DNA from: JAUPKT01 sp964427855
GTDB lineage: Bacteria; Desulfobacterota; Desulfomonilia; Desulfomonilales; Desulfomonilaceae
NCBI GenBank assembly: GCA_964427855.1
Contig: CAYRVH010000003.1
Coordinates: 33,974 to 97,973, forward strand
Direction: 5' to 3'
DNA: 64,000 bases
Under the pieces are notes generated by a model that saw only the letters and a program-made list of their open reading frames with translations, was not told where the DNA came from and ran no database searches. Positions 26,900-34,647 of the stretch are shown in pieces. A program made the translations under genes and the position numbers. Every line of letters starts with the position of its first letter. Position 1 is the first letter of the stretch.

Positions 26900-27018
26900 C
26901 AGCGCCTTGCGGTTGAGGCGCACGTAAAAAGCAGGAAGGAGGTGTTATAAGAGTTAAGAAGAGAGGCCTCTCTTAGAAACCGTTGCGTGTAGAGCAAAAA
27001 AACAAACTGGAGGTTCAG

Positions 27019-28272
27019 ATGACGAGAAGATTGTTGCTCATGGTAGCGGCTCTGACGCTGGTCGCAGGGCTGGCAATAGCCGCCGACGAAATTAAAGTCG
27101 GTTCTATTAACGATTTGACTGGCGCCACTTCAGACGTGGGAAAAGATGCCGCCCTAGGAATCCGAGAATGTGTGACGTATGTGAATGATCAAGGGGGCGT
27201 GAACGGAAAGAAGATAAAGCTCTTCCTGTATGATTACGGGTACCGCGTGCCAGAGGCGATCACCATTTACAAGCGATTCCGTGACCAAGACAAGATTCAA
27301 CTCCTCCTCCAATGGGGAACCGGCGACACGGAGGCCCTGTCCCCCACGGTCAACAAAGACAAAATGGTGACGATCTCGGATTCGTTTTCTGGTCACCTTT
27401 GTGACCCCAAGAAGACGCCGTACAATTTCATTTACAGCACCGACTATTCCACGAACGCCAGAGCAGCGCTTACTTCCTGGTACGAACAGGTTTGGCTGAA
27501 ATCGGACAAGTGGAAGAAGGCCCGTGACGAGGGCAAGAAGCCGAAGCTCGTGTGCTTCTACATGTTCGCTTCCCCTTACGCGAGCGCGCCGATTAAGGCT
27601 ATTAAGGATCAAGCCACGCTCCTGGGAATAGAAGTGGGTAAAGACCAGGATGTTGCGTTGACGGCGTTAGACGCGAAGAGTCAGGTTCTTGCTGCGAAAG
27701 GAGAAGGCGCGACGGTTATTTGGCATGGCAACACCACCATGTCTGTTGCGACTGCAGTAAAGGACGGCTATGCCCTTAAATTGGAAGCCGATCACATCGT
27801 CAATAATTGGGGCTTTGACATGAACCTGGTTCGGATGACGCAGCAGGCTGGTGAAGGGGTTATAGGAGCCGCCGCCTGCGCATTTCTTGGCATGGACGTT
27901 CCCATGATGGACAAGGTACTCGAGTACTGCAAAAAGGTGAACCCCGGCGTCCCCATTGAGAAGCGAGACATCCGAACCGTGCAGGCGTGGGTGAAGGTTG
28001 CCATGGCGGCTGCCGGCCTTGCTGGTGCTGATAAAAAGGGCAAGCTGGATGGTCCTTCTATTAAGGACGCGTTGGAGTCACTGAAAGATTGGTACCCCTT
28101 CGACACCAAGAACGCATTGGGCGTAGGGCCCTATACCATCACCCCAACAGACCATCGCCCGACTCCGGTGTCATCCTTGTACACAATCAAAGACGGCAAG
28201 ATTGTATTGTTTGAGAAAATCAACATGAAAGAGAAATTCTCAGACAAGTGGGAGAGCTGGCTCGGCTGGTAG
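27019..28272 (+). CDS. livK: Periplasmic substrate-binding protein (LivK family)
   Basis: 417 residues from the ATG at 27019, which has GGAGG five bases upstream; the open frame begins 12 codons earlier without support. Signal peptide at residues 1-22 (TRRLLLMVAALTLVAGLAIA, cleavage before ADEIKVG). The rest is a type I periplasmic binding fold: GSINDLTGATSDVGKDAALG, then YVNDQGGVNGKKIKLFLYDY. The ligand pocket is not diagnostic; members bind amino acids, amides, short fatty acids or aromatic acids. It supplies ligand to LivHM. Two short runs (DKWKKARDEGKKPK) are lysine-rich. Confidence 0.9.
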   Translation: MTRRLLLMVAALTLVAGLAIAADEIKVGSINDLTGATSDVGKDAALGIRECVTYVNDQGGVNGKKIKLFLYDYGYRVPEAITIYKRFRDQDKIQLLLQWGTGDTEALSPTVNKDKMVTISDSFSGHLCDPKKTPYNFIYSTDYSTNARAALTSWYEQVWLKSDKWKKARDEGKKPKLVCFYMFASPYASAPIKAIKDQATLLGIEVGKDQDVALTALDAKSQVLAAKGEGATVIWHGNTTMSVATAVKDGYALKLEADHIVNNWGFDMNLVRMTQQAGEGVIGAAACAFLGMDVPMMDKVLEYCKKVNPGVPIEKRDIRTVQAWVKVAMAAAGLAGADKKGKLDGPSIKDALESLKDWYPFDTKNALGVGPYTITPTDHRPTPVSSLYTIKDGKIVLFEKINMKEKFSDKWESWLGW

Positions 28273-28356
28273 CATTTGGAGTAGCGCAGTTCCTTTCAGG
28301 GCTCACGTCTGAAGAGACTTCGAGGCGAAGAAGCGCTGCAGACAAGGGAGAAGGTT

Positions 28357-29163
28357 GTGGCTGAGAATAGTAGCATCTTGAAGATCAACAACATCGAGGT
28401 GAGGTACCACGAGGTCATCTTGGTACTCAAGGGTGTGTCCATAGAAGTACCCGCAGGCGGTATCGTCGCCTTGCTTGGAGCGAACGGCGCGGGGAAGAGT
28501 ACGACCCTGAAAGCGGTGTCCGGCCTCCTCAACCACGAGGATGGGGAGGTGACCGACGGCAGCATCGAGTTCTTGGGAGAACAGATTCACAAGCTGCCGG
28601 CAGAGGACATCTCCAAGATGGGGATCTTTCAAATCATAGAAGGTCGACGTGTATTCGAGCATCTGACGGTGGAGGAAAACCTCTTTGTGGGAGGACATCT
28701 CAGGCCGACCGGGTTGAAAGAGCGACTGGATATGGTTTATCACTACTTTCCTCGTTTGAAAGAACGGAGGAACGTCATGGCTGGCTTCGTCAGCGGCGGC
28801 GAGCAGCAGATGTGCGTCATCGGGAGAGCCATGATGGCGCAGCCCAAGCTGATGCTCCTCGACGAACCGTCCATGGGGTTGGCCCCTCTCCTGATCAAGG
28901 AGATCTTCGAGATCATTCAACGCCTTAATCACGAGGAAAAGATTCCGATCCTACTGGTTGAACAAAACGTGAAGCTCGCATTGACGGTAGCCCCTTACGC
29001 CTACGTCATGGAGAACGGCCGGATAGTCATGGACGGGGCGTCAGAAAAATTAAAGGAGAATCCTGACATCCGCGATTTCTATCTCGGCTTGACCGATGTA
29101 GGCGGCAGAAAAAGCTTCCGTGATGTGAAGCACTACAAAAGACGTAAACGTTGGTTAACCTAG
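28357..29163 (+). CDS. livF: Branched-chain-type ABC transporter ATPase LivF
   Basis: 268 residues. Walker A GANGAGKST, Q-loop IFQIIEGRRVFEHLTVEENL (LivF-type), signature VSGGEQQMCVIGRAM, Walker B MLLDEPSMGLAPLL, then LVEQNVKLAL. The last 25 residues (KSFRDVKHYKRRKRWLT and before) are a basic extension. The start is GTG with GGGAG six bases upstream. It follows livK by 84 bases. Confidence 0.92.
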   Translation: MAENSSILKINNIEVRYHEVILVLKGVSIEVPAGGIVALLGANGAGKSTTLKAVSGLLNHEDGEVTDGSIEFLGEQIHKLPAEDISKMGIFQIIEGRRVFEHLTVEENLFVGGHLRPTGLKERLDMVYHYFPRLKERRNVMAGFVSGGEQQMCVIGRAMMAQPKLMLLDEPSMGLAPLLIKEIFEIIQRLNHEEKIPILLVEQNVKLALTVAPYAYVMENGRIVMDGASEKLKENPDIRDFYLGLTDVGGRKSFRDVKHYKRRKRWLT

Positions 29164-29187
29164 CCCGCTGAGGGCAAAGGAGGAAAA

Positions 29188-29793
29188 ATGAAGAAAGCGC
29201 TTACGATCCCTGGACTTATGCTCGTGGTGTTCGGTTTCTGCGTCCTGCCGGCGCTGGCCGTGGAAGCACCTATTATCACATTGGAAAGGATTGAGGTTGC
29301 GAGTATTCAACCATTTTACGTGAAGCCTCGCATCGGGTATAAGAATGAGCAAGAACCCGGTAAGGAAGAGACATACGGGTACAGCAGCACGCTGAGTCTC
29401 GCTTACATATTCAACATCAAAAATCCCAACAAAGAGCCGCTCCTGTTGGACGAACTTTCATTCACCACCGATTTCGAGGGGTTCGATGTCAATACCGTGA
29501 CGGCCTACGAGGATTCCTGGATACCAGGTGGCAAGACGAATCAGGTCAGGGTTGTCGTGATTAACGAGGCATTTCCCACAATAGTGAGCTTAATGGTAGG
29601 CGCCGAACATGCGGCGAAGATCGCCGAAAAGAAGACGAGTGCTGGCGCCCTTGTGGGCAAGTGGTGGAAAGAGATCTCGGACTTTTCTTTTCCCATAGGC
29701 GTTACTAACGGCACAGCCCTGTTCAAGGATGAAAAGGGCAAAGAAATCAGATCGGTATTCAAGGCTTCCTTCGGAGGCGCAAAAAAGGAATAG
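29188..29793 (+). CDS. Exported protein of unknown function at the end of the liv operon
   Basis: 201 residues with a clear signal peptide (residues 1-24, LMLVVFGFCVLPALA, cleavage before VEAP). The mature part looks like a beta-sandwich: SLAYIFNIKNPNKEPLLLDE is a strand pattern reminiscent of LEA14/WHy-like domains, which is a weak resemblance only. It ends in a lysine-rich tail. AGGAGG lies five to six bases before the ATG. It follows livF by 24 bases, so it probably belongs to the transporter operon, perhaps as a periplasmic or surface accessory. No family named with confidence. Confidence 0.7.
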   Translation: MKKALTIPGLMLVVFGFCVLPALAVEAPIITLERIEVASIQPFYVKPRIGYKNEQEPGKEETYGYSSTLSLAYIFNIKNPNKEPLLLDELSFTTDFEGFDVNTVTAYEDSWIPGGKTNQVRVVVINEAFPTIVSLMVGAEHAAKIAEKKTSAGALVGKWWKEISDFSFPIGVTNGTALFKDEKGKEIRSVFKASFGGAKKE

Positions 29794-29811
29794 ACCGCAA
29801 CTGTGCATGAC

Positions 29812-29847
29812 GGCGAGTGGGCATTGATACTTTTTCTCTCACTCGCC
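29812..29847 (+). terminator. Possible terminator after the liv operon
   Basis: Eight-base stem GGCGAGTG / CACTCGCC around a 20-base loop containing TTTTT, 18 bases past the stop of the exported protein. There is no T-run after the stem, so the evidence is weak. Confidence 0.3.
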
Positions 29848-29954
29848 CAAGAATAATGTGCACCTTGGCGCAGACGAACGTGACGTTCTCTGCGCTAAGA
29901 AGAAAAAGCTATTTTCGCCGCCTCAAATTCACTCCAGAGCGTTAGGTGCAGGGC

Positions 29955-32009
29955 ATGTCAGAAATACACGACCAGCCCCCCCCTCAGCCGCTTAACGAGA
30001 TAGCGCCTCAACTGGATGAGTTGCGGGCGCAGATACGGTACCACGATTATCTCTATTACGTCCTGGACCAGCCAGAGATAACTGATTCCGAGTACGATCA
30101 GCTTTATCGGCAATTAGAGGAGCTCGAGCGACGCTATCCTGAGTTGATCACCCCTGATTCGCCGACGCAACGCGTCGGCGGCGAACCTCTGGCCCAGTTC
30201 GGCGAGCTTCCGCATGCCATTCCAATGCTCTCCATTTCAAACGTGTTTTCTGATGCCGAACTCACAGATTTTGATCATCGGACCCGCAAGACGCTTGGGA
30301 TAGCCGGGAAGCTTTGGTATGTGGTGGAGCCCAAGCTGGACGGCGTGGCCATCGAGCTGATTTATCAGTACGGAACATTGATCTCGGCCGCGACTAGGGG
30401 CGACGGTTTTGTGGGTGAGGATGTGACGGCCAACGTAAGGACGATCAAGAGCATTCCCCTCAGGCTCGTAGGGGAATGGGCTGCGATCTCTTTGGTGGAG
30501 GTGCGCGGTGAAATATTCATGGATCGCTCTCACTTCGACGCCTTGAATCAGGAGAGAGATGCGCTGGGACTCCCTCCCTTTGCCAACCCTCGAAACGCTG
30601 CGGCAGGGTCGCTGCGGCAGCTCGATCCAAAAGTGACTGCGTCTCGACGCTTGCGATTTCTGGCCCACAGTATGGGCCGTATAGAGACCTCGTTGCCAGA
30701 AAACCATTGGGTTTTGCTCAGGCTTTTTTCAGTCATGGGGCTCCCTGTGAACTTACACCGTGCGAAACGTTGTTATGGAATCGAAGAAGTTTTGGGGCAT
30801 TACCGCGAGCTCGAAGCGGTTCGGCCGTATCTTCCCTACGAGATCGACGGCGCGGTCGTCAAAGTAGATTCCTTGAATTACCAGCAGCAACTGGGATTCA
30901 AGACTCGTTCCCCTCGGTGGGCCGTTGCATACAAATTTCAGCCCATTCAGGCAGTGACTCGCATCACGCGTATCGATGTTGGCGTGGGTCGTACCGGCAG
31001 TCTTACGCCCGTTGCAGTGATGGAACCGGTGCAAGTCGGCGGAGTGACGGTCAGCCGCGCCACGCTTCACAACCAGGACGAGATCGACAGAAAGGACATT
31101 CGCGAGGGCGACACGGTTCTCATTCAAAGAGCCGGGGATGTGATACCTGAAGTAGTCAAAGTATTGCCAGAGTTTCGGTCTCCGGACAGCAAACCCTACC
31201 GCATACCGGATGCCTGCCCTGTTTGTCAGTCCAAGGCTGTGCGGCTGAAGGGGCAAGTGGTGAAACGCTGTCTAAACGTATCCTGTCCTGCGCGCTTGAA
31301 GGAGACCATAAGGCACTTTGCTTCCCGCAATGCCATGGATATCGAAGGCCTGGGCGAGCGGCTGGTGGATGAATTGGTGGGTCGCGGACTCGTAAAAAGT
31401 CCTGCTGACCTCTATGCGCTGAAGAAAGAGGACATCGTGGCGCTCCCTCGGATGGGAGAGAAATCCGCTTCCAAACTTTTGGCTGCGATTGAGCGATCCA
31501 AAGCAGTTTCGGCAGAGCGTTTTCTGTACGCCTTGGGCATCCCTTTGGTTGGCGAATTTGTGGCTCGCATCCTTGTCGAGAACCTACATTCCATTCACGG
31601 TGTTATGAATGGGGACGCCCAAAGCATACAGCAGATTCACGGCATCGGGCCTGAGGTGGCAAATAGTGTGGAGACCTTCTTCTCAGAGCCTCACAACCGC
31701 CTCATGATAGAGAAGCTCCTCGAGGCCGGCGTGGCGCCCGTGAAGACGCCATCAGCTGCCCCTCCTTCTGAATTGTCGCTTGCCGACAAGACATTCGTGT
31801 TCACGGGCGCGCTTTCGATGCCCCGAAGCGAAGCCAAGGAGCTTGTTGAAAAGGCCGGCGGCAAGGTCGTGGGCACGGTTTCGAAGCGGACTGATTACCT
31901 TGTTGTAGGAGAAGAGCCAGGTTCCAAGAAGGATCGAGCGTTGGAATTGGGGGTCAAGATCATTTCAGAAGACGAATTTTTGAAATTGCTCCAAAAGGGG
32001 GTCCTATAA
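29955..32009 (+). CDS. ligA: NAD+-dependent DNA ligase
   Basis: 684 residues from ATG 29955; an in-frame GTG at 29946 is the alternative. Domains in order: Ia (YHDYLYYVLDQPEITDSEYD), adenylation with the active-site Lys in VEPKLDGVAIEL, OB fold, a Cys4 zinc finger (CPVC, then CLNVSCPAR), helix-hairpin-helix repeats (ALPRMGEKSASKL, IHGIGPEVANSV) and a C-terminal BRCT domain from about residue 605 (LADKTFVFTGALSMPR). It seals nicks in replication and repair. It stands alone, after a 150-base spacer from the liv operon. Confidence 0.96.
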   Translation: MSEIHDQPPPQPLNEIAPQLDELRAQIRYHDYLYYVLDQPEITDSEYDQLYRQLEELERRYPELITPDSPTQRVGGEPLAQFGELPHAIPMLSISNVFSDAELTDFDHRTRKTLGIAGKLWYVVEPKLDGVAIELIYQYGTLISAATRGDGFVGEDVTANVRTIKSIPLRLVGEWAAISLVEVRGEIFMDRSHFDALNQERDALGLPPFANPRNAAAGSLRQLDPKVTASRRLRFLAHSMGRIETSLPENHWVLLRLFSVMGLPVNLHRAKRCYGIEEVLGHYRELEAVRPYLPYEIDGAVVKVDSLNYQQQLGFKTRSPRWAVAYKFQPIQAVTRITRIDVGVGRTGSLTPVAVMEPVQVGGVTVSRATLHNQDEIDRKDIREGDTVLIQRAGDVIPEVVKVLPEFRSPDSKPYRIPDACPVCQSKAVRLKGQVVKRCLNVSCPARLKETIRHFASRNAMDIEGLGERLVDELVGRGLVKSPADLYALKKEDIVALPRMGEKSASKLLAAIERSKAVSAERFLYALGIPLVGEFVARILVENLHSIHGVMNGDAQSIQQIHGIGPEVANSVETFFSEPHNRLMIEKLLEAGVAPVKTPSAAPPSELSLADKTFVFTGALSMPRSEAKELVEKAGGKVVGTVSKRTDYLVVGEEPGSKKDRALELGVKIISEDEFLKLLQKGVL

Positions 32010-32221
32010 CGGTACCCCCAGAAGACCTCTACTTCGACAGCGTCTCTGCTCGATTGATGTCGGCTGAGAGAGACTATACGGCCCATGAATTTTATGTAGA
32101 AATGAGGGAGACGTTACTGCGTTCGTTGTATTTTTGAGTTTCGCGTAGCAATCGTGGGAAGGGCAACTCTCATCATCTGCAATAAGCAAGGTTTGAACGC
32201 AAGTGAGAAGCAACGGCGTCA

Positions 32222-32299
32222 TGTCATTTCGAAGGAGCCTTGTGAATGAGAGATCTTTATCCGCCTGGATCAAGAATTCTCCCTTCGCTCGAAATGACA
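32222..32299 (-). repeat. Palindromic dispersed repeat, copy 2
   Basis: 78 bp bounded by TGTCATTTCGA and TCGAAATGACA, in the opposite orientation to the copy at 9638-9713. The left block TGTCATTTCGAAGGAGCCTT is identical to the reverse complement of copy 1; the centre diverges. Both copies lie between genes. Confidence 0.75.
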
Positions 32300-32851
32300 G
32301 GCAGAAAAGTCCTAGAGATGGCGGGTGCCTCATCGCACTTGAGATCATAGCTGTTCTCGAGGGTCGGCACGACCTGATCGACCCCCCAGGGGGCCATTCC
32401 CGTGGAAACAGGCCACGGAAATCCTGGATCTCCGATCAAGTAAAGCCTGACGACATCAGTGATGAGGCACATGTCTCTTGAGGCGTTTTAACCGTTCTAA
32501 AGAGAACTCACGAAATGGCCATACGTCAGATTCTCAGTCCTATGAAAATGGCGATCCAGGCGACTCAAAATAGATCACCACTTTCGTGAGGATGACGTAG
32601 TCATGCGACACGCAGCCAATTCACGATCAATTTCGAGAATTCCTGTACGTTTTTGCCAAGCGAGGCGCCGATGCATGCGGGGTGGATCCGTGGACTTGGA
32701 ACATTCCGACCGAATGCCAGAAAACAATATAATCGTGGGAATCGCCGTATTATGTGGCGTTCGACTCTTCTTACTGAGGAGAACGGCCTTAATGAATCAT
32801 AGCCACCAAAGCGAATCATTCTCGTGTCGCATCTTGAGAGAAATTATATGG

Positions 32852-32880
32852 GTGACACGGGATAGCCTTTATCTTACAAT
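32852..32880 (+). promoter_or_regulatory. Sigma-70-like promoter for acyP-chaN
   Basis: GTGACA (32852-32857), 17-base spacer, TACAAT (32875-32880). Five of six bases match consensus in each box, with ideal spacing. It lies about 55 bases before the acyP ATG. Confidence 0.5.
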
Positions 32881-32935
32881 TGGCGCGATGTCAGGGAATA
32901 GGCTGGGGATTCCTTATTTCTTACGGAGGCGGCAG

Positions 32936-33232
32936 ATGAGTGGGCCGATTCGGCGACGGGCCATCATATCTGGGCGTGTACAAGGGGTCTGCTTTCGGGC
33001 TTACGCCCGGGATGAGGCGAGGAGATTGGGAATAAAGGGATGGGTAAGAAACTTGCCAGATGGAAATGTGGAATCGGTGGTCGAAGGTGAGCCAAGCGCC
33101 GTTCAAGCCATGATTCAATGGTTCCATCAGGGGCCGCCTTACGGCCAGGTGAGCAAAGTCACCGTATGGGATGAGCCAATGGATGAAAGATTCATTGATT
33201 TCGAGATACGATACAGTTATGGAAGAATGTAG
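32936..33232 (+). CDS. acyP: Acylphosphatase
   Basis: 98 residues; the ATG has GGAGG immediately upstream. The signature GRVQGVCFRAYARDEARRLG contains the phosphate-binding loop and catalytic Arg. The second motif GWVRNLPDGNVESVVEGE contains the catalytic Asn. It hydrolyses the mixed anhydride of acyl phosphates such as acetyl phosphate or 1,3-bisphosphoglycerate in the cytoplasm. It is two bases from the chaN-like start and probably shares its promoter. Confidence 0.93.
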   Translation: MSGPIRRRAIISGRVQGVCFRAYARDEARRLGIKGWVRNLPDGNVESVVEGEPSAVQAMIQWFHQGPPYGQVSKVTVWDEPMDERFIDFEIRYSYGRM

Positions 33233-33234
33233 CA

Positions 33235-34238
33235 ATGCCTCAAGGGGTGTGGTCTTTTTTACTGGCATTCGTCGTTTTCGTCGTCTTATCTTCTGTCGCG
33301 CCATCGGCATACTGCGACCAAATGAATGAATCCTCTTGCCCGGCCGTCATCGTTGACGTGTATGCAGGCGAGCCCGTATCGTTTGACGCGATGCTGGACG
33401 ATCTGGAAACCGTATCCCTCGTATATTTGGGAGAGCTGCATACCATTCAGGGGCATCATGACTTCCAGCTCAGGGTGCTCCAAGGTCTCTTCCACCGGAG
33501 ACAACGCGTCTATTTGGGGATGGAGATGTTTAATGCAAGCCAGCAGGAGGTCTTGGACCAGTGGCTGGCGGGTGGCGATAGTGTGGCCAGGCTTGGGGAG
33601 CAACTGGGCGGCGAGAAATGGACAAATCTTTCTGATTATGAATCCTTGCTCCTGTTTGCACGGACCAACGGTATCCATGTTGCCGCCTTGAATGTCTCAA
33701 GTGACCTGGTAAGGAANNNNNNNNNNCTCGAGGTCAACTAGGGGAACTTTCCAAAGAGGAGCGGCGCAATTTACCCGAAGAAGATATGCTGACTCCGAAC
33801 CCGCTCTATGATAAATTATTACGCGTCAAGCTACGCGTCCACAAAACCTTCCAAGGCAGGTCTTTGGATGGCGTCGTTCGAGCGCAGTTGCTGCGGGATA
33901 GCGTCATGGCCCAGACTATCCTGAGGAGGATGGAATCGATTCAAGGCAGAGACGCGGTATTTGTTGTCGTTGCCGGCTCAGGACATCTCGCATACGGGTT
34001 TGGGATCCCCGAAAGGGTTCGAACAAAAATGCAGGTCTCCGATAGAATCATCTTGCCAACAGAAAGTGGACATTTGATATTGTCTGAGGAAGAGAGGCGA
34101 CAGGCGGCGCCCGTAGAGATCACCCATGAAGACTTGAGGTTCATACGGGAACCCATTGCAGACTATCTGTACGTGCTGCCTATGGTGGCATCGCACCCGG
34201 AGGGAAAAGAATTAGGTGACGCGCAGCCGATGGAGTAA
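33235..34238 (+). CDS. ChaN/Tiki-family exported protein (interrupted by a 10-N gap)
   Basis: Exported protein of about 334 residues. Signal peptide at residues 1-27 (WSFLLAFVVFVVLSSVAPSAYC). It has the ChaN domain with YLGELHTIQGHHDFQLRVL and YLGMEMFNASQQEVLD; ChaN relatives bind haem and belong to the Tiki/TraB-like (EreA/ChaN) superfamily. Ns at 33717-33726 break the frame: the first part reads to SSDLVR, the second resumes at RGQLGELSKEERRNLPEED, as expected for this family with about four to five residues missing. The C-terminal part has VVVAGSGHLAYGFGIPERV. Molecular role unproven; iron or haem handling is the family suggestion. Confidence 0.85.
33717..33726. other. Assembly gap inside the chaN-like gene
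   Basis: Run of 10 N. The protein continues in another frame after it, so the real gap length is not 10. Confidence 0.95.
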
Positions 34239-34273
34239 ATGAAACGGGGCGGTTTCAAGTGGAGAAAAAAACG

Positions 34274-34642
34274 ATGGCAACCATATTGGTGATCGATGAC
34301 GATTTTTACGTGCGTGAAATGCTCAAGACAGTGCTGGAAGACTCGGGGTATGACGTGCTGGAGGCTGCTGACGGCAATATTGGGGTGAAGATTTTCAGCG
34401 AAAACAAGGTTGACCTCATCATCACTGACATCATTATGCCTGAGAAGGAGGGGCTGGAAACGATACAGGAAGTGAGGAAAACCTCGCCTGAGGTGAAGAT
34501 CATTGCCATGTCAGGGGGCGCCAAGGTTGGACCCAACACGTATCTGAAATTGGCCGAGCATTTTGGAGCAAACCGAGTATTTCAGAAGCCTATTCACATG
34601 TCAGAATTGCTTGGCAATATCAAAGAATTGTTGAATGAATGA
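34274..34642 (+). CDS. Stand-alone response regulator (receiver domain only)
   Basis: 122 residues from ATG 34274 (GGAG 9 bases upstream); a GTG at 34259 is also possible. CheY-like receiver: acidic pair in VIDDD, phosphoacceptor Asp in DLIITDIIMP, Thr/Ser in AMSGGAK, and Lys in VFQKPIH. No output domain, so it acts through protein contact or as a phosphate relay. It runs tail-to-tail with a sensor kinase only five bases away, a likely but unproven partner. Confidence 0.9.
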   Translation: MATILVIDDDFYVREMLKTVLEDSGYDVLEAADGNIGVKIFSENKVDLIITDIIMPEKEGLETIQEVRKTSPEVKIIAMSGGAKVGPNTYLKLAEHFGANRVFQKPIHMSELLGNIKELLNE

Positions 34643-34647
34643 GAACC

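Larger units (their letters stand above)
32010..32935. other. Long spacer with repeat copy and promoter
   Basis: 926 bases between ligA and acyP without a convincing gene. The open frame that runs into acyP from 32603 lacks protein-like composition before the acyP ATG. Contents: a palindromic repeat copy (32222-32299) and a good promoter (32852-32880). A GGGGGT/ACCCCC hairpin overlaps the ligA stop (31997-32019) but has no T-run. Confidence 0.55.

Noticed and set aside
32603..32935. N-terminal extension of acylphosphatase
   Set aside because: The open frame continues 111 codons upstream, but a perfect GGAGG sits before the ATG at 32936 and a promoter at 32852-32880 would start the message inside the extension.
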